Part shown: one piece after another, positions 15,450 through 23,982 of the stretch
How positions within the stretch are numbered: position 1 is the first letter of the stretch
How the letters are laid out: each line of letters begins with the position of its first letter
Assembly: GCF_000633395.1 (NCBI RefSeq)
Contig: NZ_AYMU01000009.1
Span: forward strand, 1-64,000
Origin: Pseudomonas sp. PH1b
GTDB lineage: Bacteria; Pseudomonadota; Gammaproteobacteria; Pseudomonadales; Pseudomonadaceae
DNA: 64,000 nucleotides
Direction of reading: 5' to 3'
The notes under the pieces: model-generated
Told to the model about the DNA's origin: nothing
The model's database searches: none
What the model saw: the letters and a program-made list of their open reading frames with translations, nothing else
Program-made: the position numbers and the translations under genes

Positions 15450-16661
15450 ATGCAGATGCCCCAGACCCTACAGATCCGCAACGGTGAAAAAGCCCCTCCC
15501 TCCTTCTCCCCCGAGGAATACGCACGACGCCTGAAGGCTCTGCGCGACTACATGGCCGCACAGGAGATCGATGCTGCGTTGTTCACCTCGTACCACAACA
15601 TCAACTACTACGCCGGCTTCCTGTATTGCTCCTTCGGTCGTCAGTACGCCTTGGTGGTGACCCAGGACCGAACGGTACTGATCAGCGCCAATATCGATGG
15701 CGGCCAACCCGGGCGGCGGGCAGTCTGCGATGCCCAGGTGGTCTACACCGATTGGCAACGGGGCAACTTCCTGGTTGCGGTCAAGCAGGCCCTGCCCCAG
15801 GTCACACGACTGGGGCTGGAGTTCGATCACCTGACCCTGCCCAGCCACCAGGCCTTCGCCGAACTCTTTCCCCAGGCCCATCTACTGGACATCGCCGCCC
15901 CTTGCATGACCATGCGCATGCTCAAGTCCACTGAAGAGCAGGTGCTGATCCGCCACGGTGCGCGCATCGCCGACATCGGTGGCAGCGCCGCCATCGACGC
16001 CCTGCAGGACCAGGTACCGGAATACGAAGTCGCCCTGCATGCCACCCAGGCCATGGTGCGAGAAATTGCCCGGACTTTTCCCGCAGCCGAACTGATGGAC
16101 ACCTGGACCTGGTTTCAATCGGCAATCAATACCGATGGCGCCCACAACCCAGTGACCTCGAGGCGGGTCAGCCCGGGCGAGATCCTCAGCCTCAACTGTT
16201 TTCCGATGATCGCCGGCTACTACACCGCCCTGGAGCGCACGCTGTTTCTCGGCCATTGTCCGGACGACTACCTGCGGTTCTGGGAAATCAACGTCAAGGT
16301 GCATGAGGCCGGGCTGCGGTTGGTGCGCCCTGGGATGCGCTGCTGCGACATCGCCCGGCAGTTGAACCAGATCTATCTCGAGCATGACCTGCTGCAATAC
16401 CGCACCTTCGGCTACGGCCACTCGTTCGGCATCCTCAACCACTACTACGGTCGGGAAACCGGCCTGGAGTTTCGCGAGGACGTGGAGACGGTACTGGAGC
16501 CCGGCATGGTGGTGTCCATCGAGCCCATGATCAGGTTGCCCGAAGGCCAGCCCGGGGCCGGCGGCTATCGAGAGCACGATATTCTCATCGTGCATCCCGC
16601 AGGCGCGGAAAACATCACTCGGCTGCCCTATGGCCCGCAGCACAATATTATCCGCCGCTGA
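15450..16661 (+). CDS. Creatinase (creatine amidinohydrolase)
   Basis: A 403-residue enzyme splitting creatine into sarcosine and urea in the cytoplasm. Length and sequence match P. putida creatinase closely: MQMP start, SYHNINYYAGFLYCSFGR, CFPMIAGYYTALERTLFLGHC. Pita-bread-fold residues fall at the published positions: His232 (GAHNP), Glu262 (ALERT), His324 (GYGHSFG), Arg335 and Glu358 (SIEPM). The metal ligands of true M24 metallopeptidases are not all present, which separates it from prolidases. No creatininase, sarcosine oxidase or transporter gene is beside it. Its neighbour is the psoR-pip pair. A hairpin 40 bp after the stop may end the transcript. Confidence 0.92.
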   Translation: MQMPQTLQIRNGEKAPPSFSPEEYARRLKALRDYMAAQEIDAALFTSYHNINYYAGFLYCSFGRQYALVVTQDRTVLISANIDGGQPGRRAVCDAQVVYTDWQRGNFLVAVKQALPQVTRLGLEFDHLTLPSHQAFAELFPQAHLLDIAAPCMTMRMLKSTEEQVLIRHGARIADIGGSAAIDALQDQVPEYEVALHATQAMVREIARTFPAAELMDTWTWFQSAINTDGAHNPVTSRRVSPGEILSLNCFPMIAGYYTALERTLFLGHCPDDYLRFWEINVKVHEAGLRLVRPGMRCCDIARQLNQIYLEHDLLQYRTFGYGHSFGILNHYYGRETGLEFREDVETVLEPGMVVSIEPMIRLPEGQPGAGGYREHDILIVHPAGAENITRLPYGPQHNIIRR

Positions 16662-16701
16662 TCGGCGCCCCTGGCCCCGGGTCGCGACCAACGCTGTTGC
16701 A

Positions 16702-16729
16702 AGGCCGGCAGGCCACTTACTGCCGGCCT
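16702..16729. terminator. Hairpin between creatinase and the fimbrial operon
   Basis: A perfect 10-bp stem AGGCCGGCAG / CTGCCGGCCT with an 8-base loop lies between convergent transcripts. It could serve both, though T runs are short. Confidence 0.55.
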
Positions 16730-16856
16730 CTCTGACAACGGCCATCGACACCACCGCACAACGATCCTGCGCCTGGCGAGTGGCCCTGCCCCTTGCACCT
16801 CCTGGGGTATTCAGCCACCGAGTGCAACACAGAGAAACGGGCTCAGCCGGACCGCT

Positions 16857-17435
16857 TCACTCATACGTCAGCTTGAACGTCATCGCAGCCATGAAACTGC
16901 CCACGCCTATCGTGCGCTCCTTCAAGGCTTCGGGTTCCCCCTGAAGGTAGGCCAGGAAGGAGATCTCGTTGCTGCCGTCCTTCATCAGTACACCGGCAGG
17001 GTGAGTCTGGTACAGCGGCAACGGCGTTCCGTCCGCTCGCTCCAGGCCAATGGCCACGCCTGTGGCCAGCTCGGCAGTGCCGTCCATGGAGACTGTACTG
17101 CTGAGTTTCAGCAATCCTGGCAGCCCCGAACTTTCTGTGCCGTCGAAATAGAGACTGACCTGGTTCTTGCCCAGTGTCGTGTCGCAGCCCTCCAGATGCA
17201 GCACCACCGGCTGCCCCTGGGTGCGGGTCCGCCGATACAGGTCGCGAGTGGCCACACTGGGAAACTCCAGCCTGACCAAGGCATCGGCAGCCCTGAGGGT
17301 GCAGGGCTCGGCCACCAGCCTGCCAGCAAAGAACATGTTTTTCGGTTCTGCTTTCGCAGGCACCGCCAAGACCAGGACAACGGCCCCCACGACCAGCCAA
17401 GCCATGGCACGCAGGTATGGATTCAGGCTGTACAT
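16857..17435 (-). CDS. Fimbrial subunit (type 1 pilin family)
   Basis: A 192-residue exported pilin: signal peptide (WLVVGAVVLVLAVPAKA, cleavage near residue 29), then one immunoglobulin-like pilin domain. It has the usual cysteine pair (EPCTLRAAD and LEGCDTT) and a C-terminal beta-strand ending FKLTYE with the penultimate Tyr pattern recognised by the periplasmic chaperone. It is the last gene of the chaperone/usher operon, 8 bp after its neighbour. Its layout resembles the first gene's product (major pilin), so it may be a second major-type or a terminating subunit. Confidence 0.82.
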   Translation of the reverse strand: MYSLNPYLRAMAWLVVGAVVLVLAVPAKAEPKNMFFAGRLVAEPCTLRAADALVRLEFPSVATRDLYRRTRTQGQPVVLHLEGCDTTLGKNQVSLYFDGTESSGLPGLLKLSSTVSMDGTAELATGVAIGLERADGTPLPLYQTHPAGVLMKDGSNEISFLAYLQGEPEALKERTIGVGSFMAAMTFKLTYE

Positions 17436-17443
17436 GGCCGCTC

Positions 17444-17962
17444 CTAATAGACTTCGGCGATCAGCAGCGCGCTGGCGCTGAAGGCGTCATCGATCAGCTC
17501 GGCGCCGCTCTTTTTCACTGGCACAGCCGCCAGTTCCAGAGGTTGACCAATGCTGTCGATATCGATTTTCTGCGCCACGTTCAAGGGGAAGATCCTGTCC
17601 CCCAGCATTATCTTGATGCCCAGCCCGGGTATCGAAGTCTCGATCGCGTTTTCATCGAATTCGACTTTAGCGACGATGGTCAACTGCATCTTCCAGACCA
17701 CTCCAGACGCACGCTCCTCGCACTGGATCTGAAAGGGCACCGGTTCCCGGTAGTTGCTGCCATCGATCTTGCTGATGGCGATATTGCCCTTGAACTGGAC
17801 ATCGATACGTTTGTCGTCGCTGATGGTGCAGGGCGGAGCCTCGACCAGATTGCCCTTGAACAACAGGTTCTCCTGCGCCGCCGCCTGCTGCGGCAAGATC
17901 GCCAGCAACAGCCACAGCGTCCATCCGCCCAACTGCTGCCCGGTCAGCCGATAGCCATTCAT
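17444..17962 (-). CDS. Fimbrial minor subunit
   Basis: A 172-residue exported pilin-like protein with a signal peptide ending PQQAAAQ, a cysteine pair (PPCTISDDK and IQCEERA) and a C-terminal strand ASALLIAEVY. The spacing NLVEAPPCTI...IDVQFKGNIAISKIDG resembles minor tip or adaptor subunits rather than the rod pilin. It starts four bases inside the preceding gene (ATGA overlap). Confidence 0.78.
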   Translation of the reverse strand: MNGYRLTGQQLGGWTLWLLLAILPQQAAAQENLLFKGNLVEAPPCTISDDKRIDVQFKGNIAISKIDGSNYREPVPFQIQCEERASGVVWKMQLTIVAKVEFDENAIETSIPGLGIKIMLGDRIFPLNVAQKIDIDSIGQPLELAAVPVKKSGAELIDDAFSASALLIAEVY

Positions 17963-18450
17963 TGATACTCCATCACCAAGGTTGCCCCCAGGCTGAAAGG
18001 CTTCGCCAGGACCTGGCTGCCAGCGCGCTTCACCAGCACGGCGGTCAGCTCCGGCGGTGCATTGGCCGGGAAGTCGAACCAGGTGTTGATGGGGAAATTG
18101 TTGCTGCCGCGCCTGACGGCCACTCCCAGGTTTTCATTGCCGGGAACGCCCAGGACCGTACTGTCGAAAGCCGCCCCGCCACCGACTTTCCGTACCTGCA
18201 TGCGCAGGCCATAACCCGCGGCTTTTTTGCAGTCCGGCTTGTAGTCGATCGCTATCGGGTTGTTCTTGCCATCGACATCACGGGTCTTCATGGTGCCGAA
18301 ATCCACACCGACCGGGCTGCCATTGTTTATGGTGCAGGGAATCGCCGCGCGGATGGCGCCCTTGACCGTCAGCGTAACGTCGGCCATGGCCGCAGTGCTC
18401 CCCAGCAGCGCCAAGAGAGCTGCTGCCAGCCATCGGCGATCAGTGATCAT
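17959..18450 (-). CDS. Fimbrial minor subunit
   Basis: A 163-residue exported pilin-like protein: signal peptide WLAAALLALLGSTAAMA, cysteines in IPCTINNGSP and KPDCKKA, and a C-terminal strand GATLVMEYQ. The IPCTINNG...VDFGTMKTRDVDG pattern is like that of PapK/PapF-type tip and adaptor pilins, and it is similar in architecture to the next gene. It lies 9 bp after the preceding gene and overlaps the next by 4 bp. Confidence 0.78.
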   Translation of the reverse strand: MITDRRWLAAALLALLGSTAAMADVTLTVKGAIRAAIPCTINNGSPVGVDFGTMKTRDVDGKNNPIAIDYKPDCKKAAGYGLRMQVRKVGGGAAFDSTVLGVPGNENLGVAVRRGSNNFPINTWFDFPANAPPELTAVLVKRAGSQVLAKPFSLGATLVMEYQ

Positions 18451-18459
18451 GCGCGCTCC

Positions 18460-19056
18460 TCAGTCATAGCTCAGATGGAAATTCAGGCTGGCGTGAAAAT
18501 GCCCGGGGACCAGAGGCTCGGCCGTGCGCTCGGGAATCACGTAGTAGGTCAGCAGGTCGCTGCCAGGTGAGACAAACCAGCTATGCCGCGGACCTGCGAG
18601 GCGGATGTGCCGCTTGCGCTGATCGGTAACTCGCAGGCCAAAGCCCCCCGCCCCCGATACCTTGACCAGCTGCGGATTGGCCGAGTCGGCCACGGCCGTC
18701 AGCCTCAATCCCATCACCGGCTCGATGGTGCTCCAGACCAGGCTGCCGCCTGGCCCCTCGCGGCTGCCGCCCTGGGTTCTGAGGCAGCCACTCAGCCTCA
18801 GGTGCACTGCCACCGGCGTGCCCTGGTCACCGAGCCTTTGCAGGCTGGCGGTACCCAGTTCTCCCAGCCAGACCTCCTGATACGCCGAGCTCATGTCCAG
18901 GTGACACGCGCTTTCCATCAACGCACCACTGACCTGCAGCAACGCCTGGCGATCATCGACCGAACCCTCATCGGCACGGCCCGACGCTGTCGTTCCGGCC
19001 AGCAGCAGGAACAACAAGGCTGTAGTTGTGCCCGGCCCCATCCTTGCTGAATCCAT
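18460..19056 (-). CDS. Fimbrial subunit, possible tip protein
   Basis: A 198-residue exported protein with a signal peptide (TTALLFLLLAGTTASGRA) and one pilin domain. The cysteine pair is ESACHLDMSS and LSGCLRT, and the chaperone-recognition strand is ASLNFHLSYD. The position after the chaperone is where adhesins often sit, but the length allows only one domain, not the two of FimH/PapG-type adhesins. The start is uncertain: ATG at 19056 is used; ATGs at 19041 and 19092 are alternatives. Confidence 0.72.
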   Translation of the reverse strand: MDSARMGPGTTTALLFLLLAGTTASGRADEGSVDDRQALLQVSGALMESACHLDMSSAYQEVWLGELGTASLQRLGDQGTPVAVHLRLSGCLRTQGGSREGPGGSLVWSTIEPVMGLRLTAVADSANPQLVKVSGAGGFGLRVTDQRKRHIRLAGPRHSWFVSPGSDLLTYYVIPERTAEPLVPGHFHASLNFHLSYD

Positions 19057-19097
19057 CAGGGAGCCTGCCTCTTGTCGGTTAGTCGGGGTCATGGTGG

Positions 19098-19853
19098 CTA
19101 GTCTGAATTCTTCACCGGATGAGCCGTGCAATGCCCTGCACGACACTCAAATTCCAGCAGCGGCCGGCCGCCGTAGTCGTTGACGTAGGTCAGCACCGGC
19201 TTGGCCCCCAGGCTCTTGGCGCTCACCCCCAGCATCATCTGGCCCTTGGGTTCGATCATCAGCGGCTGAAAGCCTTCGGCGGTCTTGCCGTTACGGCGGC
19301 TGCTGGCGTCGATCAGGGTGACGAAATAGGGCGTCGGGTTGCTCACTTGATAGCGGTCGCCCTGCAGTGTCAGGGTGATCTGCTCCTGCCAGGGCGCCGT
19401 GCCGGAACCGATGCCACGGGCAATGGGCGCCGGGCGATAGAACAGCTTGATCCGGGTTTGCAGGGCAATTTGCAGCGTGTTGGATTTATCGCTGCGCGGC
19501 GGGACCTCCCGCAGGTTGAAATAGAACAGCGACTCGCGGTCCTGGGGCAACTGGTTCAATTGCGGCAGCCCCTGGATCTTGACCTGGCTGTTGGCGCCCG
19601 CCTCCAAGCGCTGAATGGGCGGCAACACCACCAGCGGGCTGGTGATCTTTTCTTCCTGTGCATTCTCGATCCAGGCTTGCGCCAGGTACGGCAATTGATT
19701 GTTCTGATTGCTGATGCTGAGACTGACGGATTTCTCCTCCCCGGAAAAAACCACCCGGGTCCGGTCCAGGGACACGGCGGCCTGAACCGAGGGCATAGCC
19801 CACAGCATCAGCCAGGCCAGCAGTAACGGCTTGTTCGAATAAATCCTGTTCAT
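19098..19853 (-). CDS. Periplasmic fimbrial chaperone
   Basis: A 251-residue PapD-family chaperone that folds pilins in the periplasm by donor-strand complementation and hands them to the usher. The signal peptide ends MPSVQA. It has the conserved SLDRTRVVFSGEEKSVSLSISNQ start, the LPQDRESLFYFNLREVPP signature (about residues 105-122) and ALQTRIKLFYRP with the conserved Lys/Arg pair. The short F1-G1 region marks an FGS-type chaperone. ATG at 19853 is chosen as the usual start just before a strong signal peptide. It lies 16 bp after the usher gene. Confidence 0.92.
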   Translation of the reverse strand: MNRIYSNKPLLLAWLMLWAMPSVQAAVSLDRTRVVFSGEEKSVSLSISNQNNQLPYLAQAWIENAQEEKITSPLVVLPPIQRLEAGANSQVKIQGLPQLNQLPQDRESLFYFNLREVPPRSDKSNTLQIALQTRIKLFYRPAPIARGIGSGTAPWQEQITLTLQGDRYQVSNPTPYFVTLIDASSRRNGKTAEGFQPLMIEPKGQMMLGVSAKSLGAKPVLTYVNDYGGRPLLEFECRAGHCTAHPVKNSD

Positions 19854-19869
19854 GGTAGGCATCTCTTGG

Positions 19870-22407
19870 TTATCCGTTGATTGAAGAGGAGGAGGCAGAC
19901 GAGGCCGATGGCAGGCACAGCAGCTGGATTTCGGACTCTGCGCGGGGGTCCAGTTCCGGCAGGGTGAATGCGCACTGGGCAACCCCGTTCCAGTGCAGGG
20001 CCATGGTTTCGCCGGCCTTCATGCCACTGAGGTACACCTGGCCATCCTCCCCCATGATTCCGGTGTCCTGGCCGCGGCGATTCTTCACCGTCGCACCGAA
20101 CGGTGGCGCGCTCTGGTCAGCCAGATGCACCATGACCATGGCCTTGGCACCGGCGATGATGTCGAAACTGCGATAGCCGATGGCCCCTTCGGTCAGGGTG
20201 ATCTGGGTGACCGACTGGGTGGCTTCCACGTCGTCCGCCAACTGGTCCAGATCGATGCTTGCCTGATTGCGGTAATAGCTGTTGAGGTCGGTGATGACCG
20301 CACTGCCAAAACCATTGGTACGGGTCGAGGCGCCGTTGCCGCGCACCGGCACATTGGCCACGCCCTGGGTGTCCACCAGCAGGCGAGTACCTCCCGGCAT
20401 GCCGGTGCGATGCAGTGCGCCCCCCTGCGCAGTGAGGGTTGCGCCGCCCTGGAGCGACAGCCCGGCAGAGCGGTATTGCCCGGTCTGGTAGCTGGCACTG
20501 GCCACGACCTGGGCCTGGCTGCCCTCGTGGGTCAGGTAACCGCTGGCGGTCTTGCCCGAACGAGCAGTACCGGCACTGAGCGAATAGCTGTTGCGCTCAT
20601 CCACGCGGTCGTAATAACTCAGGTTGTGGGTGGTTTCGGTACGACTGGTAGCGGCGCTATAGCTGTAGGAAGCCCCATCCCCCCAGGGCATGCTCAGGGA
20701 CAGATACGCCCCATCATCGACCCGGCCATAGGTCTGGTTGCGATAGGCCGTCAACGACAGGCTCAGGTTCTTGACCCAGCCCAGATCGAAATAACGTGAT
20801 ACCGACAGGCTGTAGCGGTCGCTCGGCGCACTGCTCCAGTAGGTCTGATGGTTGTAGTCCAGGTACAGGCTCAGGTTCTGGTCGCGGAAATTCTTGTTGA
20901 GCGAAACCTTGTACATTTCCTTGCTCTGGTTGATGGGCCGACCGCTGCGCCGGGCATCGATGAACTCGTTCATGCTCATGAAGTTCTCTTCGGAAAAGCG
21001 ATAGCCAGCGAAGGTCACCTGGCTGTCGTACTCTTCGAAACGCTTCGAGTAGCTGACGCGATAGGACTTGCCCGATAGGCTGCTGGCCTGGGGCAAGTTT
21101 GCGTTGGACTGGGTCACGTCCACGGAGATCGCCCCCAGTACGCTCAGGTCGCGACCGATGCCCAAGGCCAGTGAGGTGTAGTCCTGGGCACCCAGGCCAC
21201 CGCCATACAGCGACCAGCCGTTACTGACGCCCCAGGAAAACTCGCCGGAGGCGAAGCTGGGGCCGTCCATGCTGTGATCCCAGTCCGAAGGTTTGCCGAA
21301 CGCCATCTTGTAGCGCACCGTGCCTGGCCGGGTCAGATAGGGAATGCTCGCCGTATCGACCTGAAACTCCTGGAGACTGCCGTCCTGCTCCTCGACCCGC
21401 ACATCCAGCTTGCCGCTCACGGCGTTATTCAGGTCCTGGATACGGAAGGGGCCCTGGGGCACCTGGGTGTCATACAGAACCCGCCCCTGTTGCTTGACCA
21501 GGACCCGGGCGTTGGTTCGGGCCACACCGCGGATCTCCGGCGCATAACCTCGCAGGTTGGGCGGCAGCATCCCTTCGTTGGTCCCCAGGCTCGCGCCGGT
21601 GTAGCGGAAGCTGCCAAACAGGTTGGAGTTCAGGTAGCCCTCCCCCAGGGTCAAGTCTGCCCCCAACCCGGGAATCGCCCGCAAGGCATAGAAACGACTC
21701 CAGTCGAAAGTTCGCGTGGATGGCTGTCCGGCCCCCCGCTGCATTTGCATTTGCCAGTCAGCACGCATGCGCCAGGCCCCGAGGTTGAAACCCGCGGTGC
21801 CATTGCCGGACAGTTCATGGCTGGAACCTTGGGAGCCACGGCGCTCGGTGGTCAGGGCGTTGAAGTTGTAATCCAGCAAGATCCCGGGAATGCCGTTGTC
21901 CCAGCGCGAAGGCGGATCCCAGTTGGCTGCCGTGTACTCCAGGGCCTCCTGGGGAACGCTGAGATACAAGACGCCACGTCCAAGATCGCCACGCACCAGC
22001 ATGCCGGGGATGCTGCCAATATCCAGGCAAGCACCTTGGTGCGACCATTTCAGGGCCGGGAGCAACCTGGGCTTGAGCCCCAGATCCTGTACCAGATCCG
22101 GCGTGAGGCAAGCCACGCTGCCTTGGGGATCATCTTCGGGGGCAATGAACTGCACTGGACTTTCCGGCAACGACTCCTGATTGACTTGAAGCACCAGGCG
22201 ATACTGCCCCGGCATGATGAAGTTGGCCTTGGAAAACAGCCCAAGATCAATATGCTGTTGATCCTGAAGATCCAGAACATCAGTATTGAATTGAAACTCT
22301 TCGGCGGCACTAGCCACGCCGGTAACACACCACAAAGTAGCGGCAACCAATACCCTGTGTTGGCCCACGAGACTAACTTCCTTCGTGACTTCAAATAAAA
22401 CCGGCAC
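19870..22407 (-). CDS. Outer membrane fimbrial usher
   Basis: An 845-residue FimD/PapC-family usher, the outer-membrane pore that polymerises and secretes the fimbria. Visible in order: signal peptide (to about residue 34); N-terminal chaperone-binding domain starting EEFQFNTDVLDLQDQQHIDLGLFSK; the 24-strand barrel with plug (GYAPEIRGVARTNARVLVKQQGRVLYDTQVPQGPFRIQDL, near 285-325); and C-terminal domains with PFGATVKNRRGQDTGIMGEDGQVYLSG. Full length for the family and intact. It starts 6 bp after the preceding pilin gene. Confidence 0.95.
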   Translation of the reverse strand: MPVLFEVTKEVSLVGQHRVLVAATLWCVTGVASAAEEFQFNTDVLDLQDQQHIDLGLFSKANFIMPGQYRLVLQVNQESLPESPVQFIAPEDDPQGSVACLTPDLVQDLGLKPRLLPALKWSHQGACLDIGSIPGMLVRGDLGRGVLYLSVPQEALEYTAANWDPPSRWDNGIPGILLDYNFNALTTERRGSQGSSHELSGNGTAGFNLGAWRMRADWQMQMQRGAGQPSTRTFDWSRFYALRAIPGLGADLTLGEGYLNSNLFGSFRYTGASLGTNEGMLPPNLRGYAPEIRGVARTNARVLVKQQGRVLYDTQVPQGPFRIQDLNNAVSGKLDVRVEEQDGSLQEFQVDTASIPYLTRPGTVRYKMAFGKPSDWDHSMDGPSFASGEFSWGVSNGWSLYGGGLGAQDYTSLALGIGRDLSVLGAISVDVTQSNANLPQASSLSGKSYRVSYSKRFEEYDSQVTFAGYRFSEENFMSMNEFIDARRSGRPINQSKEMYKVSLNKNFRDQNLSLYLDYNHQTYWSSAPSDRYSLSVSRYFDLGWVKNLSLSLTAYRNQTYGRVDDGAYLSLSMPWGDGASYSYSAATSRTETTHNLSYYDRVDERNSYSLSAGTARSGKTASGYLTHEGSQAQVVASASYQTGQYRSAGLSLQGGATLTAQGGALHRTGMPGGTRLLVDTQGVANVPVRGNGASTRTNGFGSAVITDLNSYYRNQASIDLDQLADDVEATQSVTQITLTEGAIGYRSFDIIAGAKAMVMVHLADQSAPPFGATVKNRRGQDTGIMGEDGQVYLSGMKAGETMALHWNGVAQCAFTLPELDPRAESEIQLLCLPSASSASSSSING

Positions 22408-22413
22408 TCACGA

Positions 22414-22959
22414 TCAGAAGTGGTGAATTCTGAGTCTGATCGTGGCGTGATAATTACCAGCATTGAGCGCACTGCCACTACCGGCCAGCGTCAGCGAATA
22501 GTTGAGCGCCCTGTTTCTGGCAATCACTTCATTGCCCTTAAGTGGAACGCCAGGAATAACCAGGTTTCCGAATTGATCTTTTATCTGTATGGCAATGCCC
22601 TTGGCCGTGCCTTGAGTAATGAAGTACTGACCATTACCGTCACCTTCAAACACCAGGGCGAAAGATTTGAATACCGAGTCGTTGACCCGAGCATTGCTCG
22701 AACCACAATTGATGATTGAAATAGTCAGCGGCTGTTGAGTCGAAGCCTCACCATTGACCAACCCATGGATCGGCGTTGGCATCATGCGGATGGCCTGATA
22801 TTGATTGTCTATACGTATGGCACAGGCCGCATCGAAGATTGAGCCAGACATATGCATCCGCCCCTTGAGCCACTCTTCACCTTCAACAGCAGACGCCTGG
22901 GGCTGGGCGCAAAGACCCAGGAACACGGCGATCCCCGGAACTATCATCGAGCGACTCAT
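22414..22959 (-). CDS. Fimbrial subunit
   Basis: A 181-residue exported pilin-family protein: signal peptide (SMIVPGIAVFLGLCAQPQASA), cysteines in AACAIRIDN and IINCGSS, and a C-terminal strand YHATIRLRIHHF. It sits between the major pilin and the usher, a place often used for a rod-terminating or initiating subunit. The ATG at 22959 has GGGAG seven bases upstream and is preferred over one six codons earlier. Confidence 0.8.
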   Translation of the reverse strand: MSRSMIVPGIAVFLGLCAQPQASAVEGEEWLKGRMHMSGSIFDAACAIRIDNQYQAIRMMPTPIHGLVNGEASTQQPLTISIINCGSSNARVNDSVFKSFALVFEGDGNGQYFITQGTAKGIAIQIKDQFGNLVIPGVPLKGNEVIARNRALNYSLTLAGSGSALNAGNYHATIRLRIHHF

Positions 22960-23028
22960 AAAATCTCCCGGGCGCATCCGGGGCCCTCATGCGTAGAGGG
23001 CCTCAAGACCTAGCTGGGCCGCTGCAAC

Positions 23029-23586
23029 TTACTGATAGGCCAACTTGAAGCTGGCCGTCGCATCGAAGTCGCCGACGCCGATTTCAGCAGGCTTGGCGGG
23101 ATCCTCTCCCTTCACGGGTTGCATATCACCCTGCAGGTAAGCAGTGAAACGCAGTTCGCTGCTACCGTTGGCCAACGCCTGAGCGTCCGAGGCAGTACCC
23201 AGTTTGATCAGCACGCCTTGCTGGTTGGCGATCGCCAGGCTGGCCCCCGAAGCACTTCCCTTGAGCGCCAGCAGGCCATCAGTAATCGAGTTCGGGCCGT
23301 CAAAAGTGGCGGTGGCGCTTTTCAGGGACTCCAGGTCACAGCCACTCAACTTGATGGAGAATGGCTGCGGCGCAGACTTGCCTCCATCTTTCAGATCTCG
23401 GGCAGAGATGGGCTGCAACTGGAAAGACTGGGAGCCGCTTTCACCCGCCACAATAGAGCAAGGCGCATCGTGAATGCTGCCGGAAAACTCTATGACGCCA
23501 CTCCTTCCATCATTTGCCATGCTGAAGCCTGAAACAGAACCAAGAACAATTGCGGCAACAGCAGCCGCCATCTTGCTGAATGTCAT
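23029..23586 (-). CDS. Major fimbrial subunit, FimA-type pilin
   Basis: A 185-residue type 1 pilin, probably the rod subunit. Signal peptide to about residue 24 (GFSMA). A donor-strand-like N-terminal segment SGVIEFSGSIHDAPCSI follows, with cysteines APCSI and LSGCDLES and the C-terminal strand ATASFKLAYQ. First gene of the operon with the strongest start (AAGGA 10 bases before ATG). The promoter region upstream is AT-rich and contains a palindromic box. Confidence 0.88.
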   Translation of the reverse strand: MTFSKMAAAVAAIVLGSVSGFSMANDGRSGVIEFSGSIHDAPCSIVAGESGSQSFQLQPISARDLKDGGKSAPQPFSIKLSGCDLESLKSATATFDGPNSITDGLLALKGSASGASLAIANQQGVLIKLGTASDAQALANGSSELRFTAYLQGDMQPVKGEDPAKPAEIGVGDFDATASFKLAYQ

Positions 23587-23713
23587 TATGAGGTCCTTAA
23601 CGAATACCCTTTAAGTTGAATGGCAACAAAAAAACAACAACAGGCGCTAGGGCAAGCCAAGTAAAACCAAACTTGATCACCCGCGAGTTAGTTCATCTTT
23701 AGTGCTGGTTATT

Positions 23714-23719
23714 ATTCTA
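23714..23719 (-). promoter_or_regulatory. Likely -10 element of the fimbrial operon
   Basis: TAGAAT on the minus strand lies in the most AT-rich part of the gap and matches TATAAT in five of six positions. No good -35 is found 16-18 bases upstream, as expected of an activator-dependent promoter. It predicts a start near 23707 and a leader of about 120 bases. Confidence 0.45.
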
Positions 23720-23759
23720 TTTTTATCAAAATGAAATTAAGATAAGACAAATTCGATAG

Positions 23760-23783
23760 GGGACTAGGAAATTTCCTAGTCCC
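23760..23783. promoter_or_regulatory. 24-bp perfect palindrome, RcsB/RocA1-type box, before fimA
   Basis: A perfect palindrome without a loop; its half is GGGACTAGGAAA. Its core TAGGAAATTTCCTA matches the enterobacterial RcsAB box TAAGAATATTCCTA at 11 of 14 positions. The RocA1-like regulator next door belongs to the same NarL/FixJ-type family as RcsB. Centred about 65 bp upstream of the predicted start, it is well placed for a class I activator. A near copy lies before rocR. Confidence 0.6.
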
Positions 23784-23982
23784 GACTTCGCCCACCTTAA
23801 ACATGCTTCAGCCACCCTCCGCCCACCTGCGACACGGTGGTCGAACAAGAAGGAAACAGGTGACAAGCAGCGATGAGGCGCAAGGTCCCCATAGGCCCAG
23901 CAACGATAAGGCCAGGCGGCCTCTAGATCAGTCGTCGATCAACAGCAGGTCGACTGCCCGCACAACCTGCCGTGACCAGGAC

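Larger units (their letters stand above)
23587..23982. other. Fimbrial operon promoter region
   Basis: The 396-bp gap contains the fimA leader, the AT-rich promoter and the palindromic box. The part from about 23784 to 23982 shows no gene or further element that I recognise. Confidence 0.6.
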
